The notes beneath the pieces were generated by a model. The model was not told the origin of the DNA, did not search any database, and saw only the letters and a program-made list of their open reading frames with translations. A stretch of 64,000 nucleotides of DNA from Pteria penguin (taxonomy: Eukaryota > Mollusca > Bivalvia > Pterioida > Pteriidae), in NCBI GenBank assembly GCA_035048485.1, contig CM068585.1:50793186-50857185 (forward strand), read 5' to 3'. Below, piece by piece: positions 26,071 to 36,700 of the stretch. Numbering within the stretch: position 1 is the stretch's first letter; each line of letters begins with the position of its first letter. The position numbers were made by a program, and so were the translations under genes.

Positions 26071-26272
26071 GAGACTGGGAGGGTATAGCGTAGATTACAT
26101 TATACTAAGAGGCCATTTGACACGATGTTGATAAATCCTCTTGTTTTGAATGAAAATTTTGGATATTCATATTTTACTGTTCGGTACTTTTTGAAAGAAA
26201 ACATTAATATCCAAGCCTTAGTAGGTCTTGCGTAGACAAGTGACATGCTTTTCTGGGATCATATCATTTTTC

Positions 26273-26274
<2 letters not shown>

Positions 26275-26350
<76 letters not shown>
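26275..26350. repeat. (AT)n microsatellite
   Basis: About 75 bases of perfect AT dinucleotides. Confidence 0.97.
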
Positions 26351-26354
<4 letters not shown>

Positions 26355-26740
26355 TATCTCTGACCTAACGTTTTGAAAGTATAAGAAATGCACAGATTAA
26401 TCTTCCCTTCCGAGAATAAAAGGACACCTGTCCCTGTGTAACTGTTTTGTGAGGTGCAGGATAACCAAAAAAATGTCGACGAATGTATGTCTGTGTGTGT
26501 ATAAAGTGTTCGAAATGTGTGACTTCGTAGTATCTTTTAATTTCATGAATTTGACATGTGTAAATATACATGAATATCATTTTGAATATCAGTAAAAATT
26601 GCATCGGATATTAATATCAAATGAACTCGGGGTATGTGTATTTACCTATTTTATTATTCCTGTGTGGGAATTGTTTCATCAACTCTGGTAAATATTCAAA
26701 AAGTTGTAAAATTGTCAAAAATGAATGTTAATTGATTGAT

Positions 26741-27005
26741 CGATTGATTACTGTTTAATGTCACTCCAAGATAATTTTACATATATTGAGACAGCATCTG
26801 CCTGATGCATTGAATACAAATTTACACTGTTGCAACGGACCCACCCAAAGCAGTGAGGGATCTTTTACGTGCCACGCTTACCGTGACACGGAAACTCGGT
26901 TTTTACTGTCTCATCCGAAAGAACACAGGTGTGCCCAGAACGGGAGTCGAACCCGGGACTTCTCGATCACGAGTCGAACAATGTAGCCACAAGGCAGCTC
27001 TGGCT
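26741..27005 (-). mobile_element. tRNA-derived SINE
   Basis: Same family. Starts in a GATTGATCGATTGATTACTG stretch and ends near AAGGCAGCTCTGGCT, with B-box complement GGGAGTCGAACCCGGG. Confidence 0.8.
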
Positions 27006-30000
27006 TAAAAAACAAATGTCGACAAACATACGTCATATAATATTTTATACGTGAACGTGTTCAACAACTTGGTTTTTTTTTTTTTTTCAAAGCTACGTAA
27101 ACGTTATTTACGATTTGAATCTAAACGCGTTCGTAACATTTTTAGTTTCTATGAACCATCGATGGCAGCAACTTCTGTAGAATAAATACAATATTTATTT
27201 CATCAAGCATTGTCATACCGAGAGATGTAAGTAATAAGAATAAGTGTTGAAAAAATGTATGTAGATTAGTGGTTATACTTTATTCTTTTTTCATTTAATT
27301 CGGTTTGTTGTCACATCTAGAAGGACTGTTAACTAGATCCCATCATAAAGGTCCTTTATCATTGACGTGGTGTCATAATTATTTACCTTTAAATTCTAAT
27401 GCAGGATAGTTTGTACTCTATTGATTGTGTTACGAACAGTGAACGAGCAGTTCACGAGTATTCTTCGAATCGTCGGCAGTTGGAAATATTTTTCAATTCT
27501 ATGAATTTGTCAGGTGTTAATATTCATGAATGTCATTTTGAAAATCAGTGAAAATCGCATGGAATATGAATACTAAATGAATTTGGGGTATGTATATTTA
27601 CATTTACCTATTGTATTATTTGAGTGTGGAACTTAATTCAACAAATCGAGTAAATATTCAGAATGTTGTAAAATCTTCAAAGTCACTACATTAATAAAAT
27701 CTAGATACTAGTGTGACAGAGTAATAGACACGATTCATTATAAATTTTGAACTACGACAAGGTATGATCGGTATTATTCTTCATATCGAAATTCGTTTGT
27801 AACGTTACCCACAATAGTTACTACTAATGTGATCTTAGAAGGCAACAAATAGAATTGTTTCTTGACTTGCATTATTCAGCTGAGTTGTATATATGTAACT
27901 TGAATCAACAACAGTGATGCATCTTTCAAGGTTGAACAAAATGTGAATGAAGCAGTTACGATATAGTTCTGTAAGGGTATGACACGCATATAGATACCTT
28001 TGGAATTGATAAGCTAACTTTTTTTTATCAGAAGCATGACTTTTTTCTGTTGAAAAATATCTCATCTTGATTAAATTTAACCATGAAATACGTCTAAAAG
28101 ACAGTGGTAGAATTTCAAATTTAGATATTTGTTTTCGGACAAAAATAGTGTCAATGCATGTAATACTATAACGTGATAAATACCCCAGGTAACTTTAAGA
28201 AGTTCATATTAGCCTTTCCCTTTTTGAGCATTATGATGTTATCGAAAGATGTATGTTATATGCAGTGCACGTACCCGTTTGTGATTCTATGCTCCATGGC
28301 ATGACCTTACCTTTATTATCTTTTTCAATCATGGGCGTTCGTAACGCTTTAGGTTGAACTGATATGCCGGGTATTTAAATATTTCTGCGTCTGGAAGTAT
28401 AAGTATCAGTAAAATTTACAATGTTACGCAGAATTGTATACAACGGTTGATACTGAATGGATATAACGTACTTTGCATTATCTGAGGGGTCATTTGAAAC
28501 AATGTTGGTAAAACCTCTGGTTTTGAACGAAAATTAGAGAGATTAAATGTTAAACGTTCAATGTTCAAAAGGTTGTTCTTTACTTTCTGAAAGTAATTAA
28601 TATTTCAGACTTAGTATGACAAATACCTTTCTTTTCAGATATCATATGTCATTTTTTCAGCATACATATCTATGTGATAAAGTTTTGAACGTATAAGAAA
28701 TGCACAGCTTAATCTCCCCTTCCGAGAATAAAAGGATACCTGTCTTTGTACAAATATTTCGTGATGTGCTGAGGAAACAAAATGAATGTCCATGAATGCT
28801 TGTCTTATAATTTTATATACGTTAGCATGTTCAAAACCTTGTTATTTCAAATGGTACATGACTTTAGATTTTTTTTACGATTTGAATCTCGTAACATTTT
28901 AAAATTCCTATTGACAAGACGGGGCGTCTCGATGAGAGCAACTTGTGTGCAACAAATACAATATTTATTTTATCAAACAAAATTATATCGAGAGAAGTAA
29001 ATTATTAGAAAAAAAAGTGTACAAAAATGTCTGAATTTGTAAATTATAGGCTATACTTCTTTCGTTTTTCATTTTTACTCAGTCCTTCTGCAACGACAAT
29101 GCAGTAGATTCGTCATAAGGCGCCTTTAACAAGGACGTGATGTAATCTTTGTTTACCTTTAAATTCAGTTATGTGCGTGCATAATCGCGTCTTATGTTAC
29201 AACCCCTCGTTCGATTATGTTACGAACGATGGAGTATATATAACGCATACTGACACCAATCAACGAGTTGATGATTATTGTTTGAATGGTGAGCCTGTAG
29301 AAATATTTTATAATGTTATGAATTTGTCATGTGTTAATGTACATTAAAGTCATCTTGAACATCAGTAAAACTTGCATGGAACGTTAATACCAAATACATT
29401 TAAGGTATGTATATTTACATGTACTTAGTTTATTATTCTTATGTGGAACTTGTTTCATCAACTCGGATAAATCTTCAAAGTCATTGGATCACTAAACTCT
29501 AGATGCCTAATACGACAGAGCATTTGACATTACATATAATGACTTCTGTACTACGACAAGGTGTTGCTGATATTATCCTTGATATCCAGGTTCGTTCGTA
29601 ACATTTTATGATGAAATAAAATGTATTAAGCAAATGCCCTACAATAGTAACGACGGAGGTAATTTTCAAAAGCTACAGATAGATGTTCAAATAGTTTGCA
29701 CAATTTTCTTTGGAATGTATATATGCAGCTTGTATCATCAATAGATCTTTAAGAGGAAACAAAACGGCAGATAAATCAGTTGGGATATGGCTCTAAACTA
29801 AACTCTTTGGTCATGACACGAATGTAACACCAATAATAAGCCATCTTTTATCATCAAAAGATTTATTTTCTTCTCAAAAATATTTCACTTTAGTAGCTGG
29901 ATATGCAACCACGAAGTTCGTCGGGAATATATTTATTTCGTATGTGATAGATTTTTTTTCTGTTTTCAAATTTAAAATACATATATACAACATTTTTATT

Positions 30001-33000
30001 TAGTTACGTGTTATCGTGCAACAATAGTGTAGACCATGTTATAGTACAGCTTCGTAACTACTTCAGGTAACCTTAAACCGTGTGTAGTACCTTTTCCTTT
30101 CTAAACATTGTGATATTATCGAAATATGAAGAACGTGTTTGTAATTCTATACTTTATGGTATGGAGTTATCTTTATTATGTTTTTGAATAATTCGTTCGT
30201 AACGTTTTAGGTTGAAATGATATGCCGGGCGTTTAAATACATGTACGTCTGGAATCTTAAATATCAGTAGGAGTCACACGTCAGACCTATAGAAAACTCA
30301 GTGGTATATATCAATGTACTGTTACACTAAATACGACACTGCTCTAGATCATTCACGGTGACTTTTTAACGAGGCTAAGTTATTTAGATATCTGCGTTCG
30401 TAACATTTTTAAATTCTGAATTAAATTGCCAAGTGTTTATGCTTGTGATATAAATAGAACTAAGTGAGATGTTGATAAGTGAGTTCAGGGTGTTCATAAA
30501 CGTGCATTTTACTTAGATGTAATGAGTTTCTCATACACCACTGTAAAGGTTTGCGTACATATATATCTGCATGGATGGTTAGAATACATGAGTTACGGCA
30601 CATAGAATCATGTTATGTAATTAAATTAAAATGTAGAAGTATTCTTTTCACCGATTTATCCCCCCTCCCCACAACTTTTTTTTTTTTTTTCATGATCTTA
30701 GCTTATATTGGTTTTGTTATTGGAATATGTGTCTAATAAAACAAGTCACGGTTAAAAGTGTTTTAATGTTTACAATTTCTTACATCATAATAATATTAAG
30801 TGGTCAGTGCCAGGAGTTACGTTAAATACCTTCCGGATAAACTCATTTTTTACATTTGAGTAAAAAAGCGTAGAGAGAAGATAGCTAAATAGAGTATGGA
30901 AATTCATTGAAATAATTACTTAGAAGGCACCCTTTCTGTATTATTTTCATTAAAGGACTAAGCTCCCATCAAGCCGTAACCTTAGTGCAAACAAAGAAGA
31001 CGTACATTTAAATCTCCCAAAATTGTCTATGAAATTACCTATCCTAAATCATTGAACCAAGATGCGTTCGTAACAAAAACTGTATGCATTAATATCCTCT
31101 CTCTCTCTTATGAAACTGAAAAAAGTCTGGACATAAAGTTATGATGAAGTCTTATCTGTAAGGTAAATCGGAGTATAAAATTGCTGAAACTACTGTATAA
31201 AGCTATACAGAGCTTTAAAATAGCACTTTTGTTTCTATGTTATATCAGGTAATATTTACAATTTGGTAAGAGTATTCATAATTCAAGCATTTGATGATAT
31301 AATTTGATCCTGCAAGATTTCACAATATTTCATAATAGGAAGCCAATGTGTATCTCGAACTGCATTATATAACACATTAAATTCCGAACCATACATACTG
31401 TAGATACATGCCCATGCTTGAATGCAAACAACACATTGGTATTTATAAAACTTTTCCTTCATTTTTGTAATATGTGATCTATTTTGTGAGTTAAAATGTG
31501 AAAGTTATACTTCCTTGTTGTAATGTACATTGTATAGATTTGCAATGTATTAATATACATGTTTGTCATTTCAAATATGGGTAATGCTTGCATGGAATAT
31601 TTCTTTTTTCTTTTTTTTTTTTTTTTGTCGGGGGGGGGGGGTTATTGAGATTGCTTGATCAACTCGGTTTAGTATTTCAGTAACTGTAAAATCTTCAGGA
31701 TATGAAGTAATCTTTACTGTGTTTTTGAATTTCGGGGTGTCCGTAAAATGTTTAGATTTAAGATTGTGTTGATCTGTCGTATATAAATATACCTGTTTGA
31801 TTTTAAATATCATTAGGACTTCCACAGGTTAACGACAAAGGTATATATCGGTGCACTTTTGCGTTCGTAACATTCTTCGATTATACAGAATTGCCATGGA
31901 TGAAAATTGAGAGATTGAACGCTAACAGCAGAGGTTGCCTTTTGTGGATAAAACTTCGAAGAAATTTACGACTTACAAGTCTTATAATCCTTACTATATC
32001 TTAAATAACACTCGTATTTAATGGTCATAACAGGATTTACTAAAACTCCATTTTCGACATCTGAAATGACATTGGCTCCTTCTCTCACACAGGAAATATC
32101 GATACGTAGAAAAGTGGAGGACTTTGGAGGGTTTTATGCAAGTCATTTCAGTGAATACAACACATAAACTATATATATTCTGATGTGATGTGATGTTTTT
32201 CAGAAGATGGAACATAACTCAGTTTAAAGAAATGATGCATGTAGCATATGTTTTTAAATCTAAAACTGAAAGTTCCTCAACTATTAAAGACAGAGGATCG
32301 TAATTCCTCGTAACGACGATTTAAAGGCCATGTTGTGTGTTACCTTTACCAGCTACGATTCCTTTGGACCGTAACCACAATGAAAGCAGATACATTCTAA
32401 AATATATAAATAGACTGGAAAATTTCCTTCCTTCTATATATATGAATCGTAACATCGTATGCGTACGTAACAAAACAATTACGTATTAAGACCACCTAAA
32501 GAAGTTTGGACAGGTGTTATCGTAAAGTTTTACCTGCAATGTAAGTCAGAGAACACTGATGAAACTACTTTTTAGAAGTAGAGATTTAACATGACGCATA
32601 TTTTTCTATATTATTTAAGGGTCATATACAAACCAACCATGAATTAACTTTATAATAAACGAAGTCAAAACTCATCTCAATCGAACTGCATTACAGTATG
32701 AAGTTAGATTCGTTACTTTCTAAAATGGTGTCGATGAGTTGGTGGTCTCTGCATTTGTCTTGATGTCGACGATTTAAAATAAACAATACACAGGTTATCG
32801 AGTATCATCCTATTGCAGGTTTTATGTTATATGTATTATTTGTAAACTTTACTTTACAGATTAAGACATTTTGACATGTTACACAGTGTAGGATAAATAC
32901 TTCTACAGGTATTTTATATATTGTTGACAGATAATATCTGCATGAATGACCTTTTCATTTTGGTACGTTCGTAACATAGGTGGTTTATATATCTGGTTTT

Positions 33001-33082
33001 AAATACCAGTTAAATTTTTGGTAATTACTTAACCCAAGGAAGTCTCTGTGTGTATACTTATTTGTAAAAATATACCTGTAGA

Positions 33083-33240
33083 AAATAAAGACAAATTAGA
33101 CCAACATATAAAGCAAAGTACAGCTAACAAGGCACCCTATATTTCACTTATACTCGTTCCCCGTCTAGGACTCGAATCCACAACCTATGGTACCGAATCA
33201 CTTAGCTGTCATGCATCCAACCCTCTAACCGACTGAGCTA
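33083..33240 (-). mobile_element. tRNA-like SINE, left arm of an inverted pair
   Basis: On the minus strand: TGTAGCTCAGTCGGTTAGAG (A box), GGATTCGAGTCC (B box), then AGTGAAATATAGGGTGCC and TTGTTAGCTGTAC. Its body is repeated in opposite orientation at 33455-33565. Confidence 0.75.
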
Positions 33241-33625
33241 CAGGTATTTCTTCGGAGATCCAAGGTCCATAGTACTCCCAGGTGTTTCACTAATTCTATT
33301 TGTGCTTTATATGTTTATTTCTCATTCAGTGATTGTATTCTTTCAAAGGATCCGCCTGCGTTTACGACGGGTAAATCCCTTCACTTTCCGCGGCCGGTTG
33401 TCATGCATGCGATTAGCTAATGATTGGCTATTAAAGCTCTATTTTTTTGGAGCTCGGGTAGCTCAGTTGGTTAGAGGGTTGGAACGGAGAACGAATATAA
33501 GTGAAATATGGGGTGCCTTGTTAGCTGTAGTGTCTTTGTGCTTTATATGTTTGTCTTTATTTTCTACAGGTATTTCGTCGGAGATCCAAGGTCCATAGTA
33601 CTCCCAGGTGTTTCACTGATGCTTT
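33241..33625. repeat. Direct ~55-bp repeats around the right SINE arm
   Basis: CGGAGATCCAAGGTCCATAG and the following TACTCCCAGGTGTTTCACT appear at about 33254 and 33579, in the same orientation. This could be a duplicated element tail or a remnant of a tandem copy. Confidence 0.75.
33455..33565 (+). mobile_element. tRNA-like SINE, right arm of an inverted pair, internally deleted
   Basis: GGTAGCTCAGTTGGTTAGAG, then a jump to ACGAATATAAGTGAAATATG, so the B-box part is missing. It continues GGGTGCCTTGTTAGCTGTA. The sequence TTCGGAGATCCAAGG/GTCGGAGATCCAAGG onward (33241-33300 and 33566-33625) follows both arms as a direct repeat. Confidence 0.7.
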
Positions 33626-33764
33626 TGTGCTTTATATTTATTGAATGTTATGTTTAGATAATGGAATAAAGCTTTTTATTTATTCAAATGTCTTTATATT
33701 TTGTGTAGACTGTACTTCATAATGATCACAGACAGAATGTTTTTATCGACTTAAAGACAAGAGA

Positions 33765-33791
33765 ATGAAGGAAAACGAGAAAGTAACACAG
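33765..33791 (+). CDS. Third member, exon 1 (start codon)
   Basis: ATGAAGGAAAACGAGAAAGT onward ends at CACAG|GTAATC in phase 0. It joins in frame to the hydrophobic segment of exon 2. An alternative is initiation at the ATG in exon 2 at 33994, which would leave a shorter signal sequence. Confidence 0.5.
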
Positions 33792-36700
33792 GTAATCAAA
33801 TTTTTGTGTACTTCCTATATGACACATGATATATTTTATTGAAACGTAATAGTATCAAATTCTTCATATTTCCGAAATGTATTACAGTTGGACAACTAAT
33901 TCAAGTGAATTGTTGCTAAATGTGTTGCCGGTATTATTATTAGAGCATTTTTATATTGATTTTTTACAGTTCATTTTTATTCCTGTAACCATCATGGTAC
34001 TGTTGCTGCCGTATTCATATCAAACTCCAGAACATGTTGTCACCTGTCCGAGTAATGAACAATCATGGGCAAATAGATCCAGTAATTTCCAGTGCAAACG
34101 TCCACTTGAAGATTATCATTGTTTGCAGAACTCCGATCATACCTTGATAGAAACGTGTTTGAAAGTTTACAGCATTCCGTTTTATAAAGGTGAGATTTAA
34201 ATAAATCATTCAAGGTAATAAAGTAAAACCTGCATAAACGTATTATTTTTTGCCTATAGAGAGATTTCTTGATATCCGCACAGTAACAGAAATAGAAAGG
34301 TGTACCTCATCAATTTCAGTTGGCTGTCCATGGGTGAAAGTTTACAATGGGAAGCCTATTCTAGGCAACCCTTTCAATCCTTGTGATCCGACGCACACTG
34401 GTTGTCCATCAACATATCACGAAGTATACAAGACAAATGAGCTGTACAAATGTATGTATATTGAGATTTATTGAATGTTTATTATATTGGTCTATGGAAA
34501 ACTACTCTTACCTTCCAAATGCAATTTTCAAGGATAGTGAGACCCAGACCGGCAGTGTCACTTTATTACAGAAAATTGCATATCTAGTCATTTCCACCAT
34601 TCATTTTGCTAGGAAATATCAGATCAATTTTTATATAATATATGATAGCAGCATGTCTTGTTTGTGTTCTTTTCTTGATAAAAAGCTCATCGTTGTTGCT
34701 GGTGTGAAAAAGACGCAAGAACTTGAAAACGGTATATGCATCGAGTTGTGTATCGACAGCGCGGTGGCAAAGTCTAATTACCTAGTAATTGATTATATAC
34801 TGCCTTACTCGATCTGAAAAAGAATGACTTTCATTGGCGATGTGCATACAGATTTTTAAATATCGTCCAATCAAGTGAAGTTTTATAGATAGATATGACC
34901 TTCACATGTTTACAGTTGTTCGCACTTGGAAAATCGTTGATGGCCGAATACACAGGTAAGTTTAATAGTGGTATTTTTTTATTCATTATAATGCGATTTC
35001 ATACAATTAGGAGAGAAAATTATACATAGAATGATACAAATTTATCACATTATACCTAGTATAAATTCAGAATCTAGAATTTCAACTAGACGATTCTCTG
35101 TCAGGCCGTCATGTTTTGAATTTTGTATACAATGCGCATGCTCGAGTGAGATTGAATTTCGTTTACTATATGCATGGTCGAGTGAGATTAATTTTACTGT
35201 TTTAGTGTGAAAATAAGAATTTTATAAGCAATAAAAGTCTAAATACACATTTTTGTCATCTAGAACCAAGCCGTACTAGCGTGATACGAAATGTAGAATC
35301 TTTTTTTTTTAATTATAAAGTTTCAAAATAATTGCAACATGAAACAATTATATATCTGAAATTAATGAAATTCATTAAATTTATAGTATTCAATGGCAGA
35401 TTCATGTTTATGTTTACCTCCATTTCCAAAAGAGGAGGGTGACTGGTGCGCTAAATGCTTAATTGTAATGTAGTAATTTAAAGGATAATCGATAGTGTGT
35501 GTATACCCTTATAACACATAAATATTTACATTCAGTATGGGCATTATACGTTGAAAATCAAACTACCAGTAGTGTCACATGTGTTTGCCTAGAGGAATGC
35601 ATGTAAACTGCTTGAGAGAGGTCAACCCTATTTTTGAAACAACTAATATAAACAGATATATTCGTCATATTAGACAGGTAATTCTGAGTAGTACATGCAG
35701 CATTTTTACTTATGTAGGCACTTTGTTGCTTGTATATCATGAACTATGTCGAATGATAAATTATATTTATTCTGTATATTTTAGTGATAATATCTATAAA
35801 GTAGTTCTAAATGATTTCATTATTAATATCTTTTGCTTTACAGAAAAAAGATGATTGAGCCTTTTAGCAATTCACTCAACATGTCTATTCAAGCTGTTTC
35901 AGAACTATGGAGTGACTACAATAGTGGATAAAGAAAATGAAAGCCCATACTTAGTTTCTTTTGCACAAAAAGGATGAGACAATAAGGATGATCTGCCTCT
36001 TTTAAGAACAATCTTACAAAATTTAGTGACTACAATAAAGCTTGAACAGATTATACTAATGTAACATCAGACATATTTCCCTGATATAAAAATTATATAT
36101 CATTATATATGAATGCCTACTCTGTATTTAATGTACGTGCAAGTGATAACAAGTATTTGAACTCTTTCTTTTTAATTCCTTTCTTTCATGTTTCAATAAT
36201 GAAAATCATTAATGTGAATTAAAATTCTACAATATGGTAAGTGTTCTGCTTTTTGTCAACGCTTATCTGACCCTTTTAGTATAGTAAAAACTAGCGGTAT
36301 ATCAAATACATTACAATTATTTAGGAGAAATTCTCTCTTCTGTAATTTTTGGATGAAAATGAGTGCATTTTCGTGAAAAATAGGATCTCGGGGCCAGTGA
36401 AACTAGAAAGAACGTCTAAGATACTGACTACATTAAAATATTCTGTTTCTTTATTCTGGCCATTCCAACAGACTTTAGCTATTTAAAAAAATCAATAAAT
36501 GTAGATGTTTTATAGATAATCAGGGTTGCCCACAACCATCTTCTGGCAACGTAAAATTGCATGAACGTCGATTTCACTTGGCTCATATATCAAAATTTCT
36601 TTAACCTTTAGCTTTCAAAATTGCAGGAAATATTTTTTGGAGTACTTTAAATGATATGAAAAAAGTTATTATTTTTTACATTACCCAATGAGTAAGTTAA

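Larger units (their letters stand above)
13700..33000. repeat. 19-kb complex repeat array built on a conserved GTTCGTAAC nonamer
   Basis: Exact or one-off GTTCGTAAC sites, often as GCGTTCGTAACATTTT, occur at 14242, 14597, 15680, 16148, 16818, 17615, 18304, 18853, 19716, 20454, 21120, 21688, 22462, 23153, 23548, 24317, 25085, 25629, 27129, 27795, 28337, 28887 (partial), 29594, 30195, 30396, 31066, 31863, 32463 and 32967. The reverse complement is at 17925, 20740, 22788, 23934, 24703 (variant), 27429 and 29219. Full units repeat in the order plus, inverted, plus, plus, with gaps of about 0.3, 0.37 and 0.55 kb. I saw no exact copy outside this region. Flanks between distant units have diverged much more than the motif. 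Confidence 0.85.

Noticed and set aside
25891..26088. Plus-strand ORF with GVEPGTSRPPYPLG
   Set aside because: It is a translation of the tRNA-derived SINE, a common false protein prediction.
31571..31825. Minus-strand 84-codon ORF with Lys-run
   Set aside because: It is produced by T-run and G-run homopolymers within an array unit.
13700..33000. CRISPR-like array
   Set aside because: Spacing of hundreds of bases, a 9-base core, two orientations and eukaryotic context exclude it.
33420..33500. Possible true tRNA gene (TAGCTCAGTTGGTTAGAG)
   Set aside because: The B box and acceptor stem are missing and the flank matches the opposite SINE arm, so it is a SINE relic.
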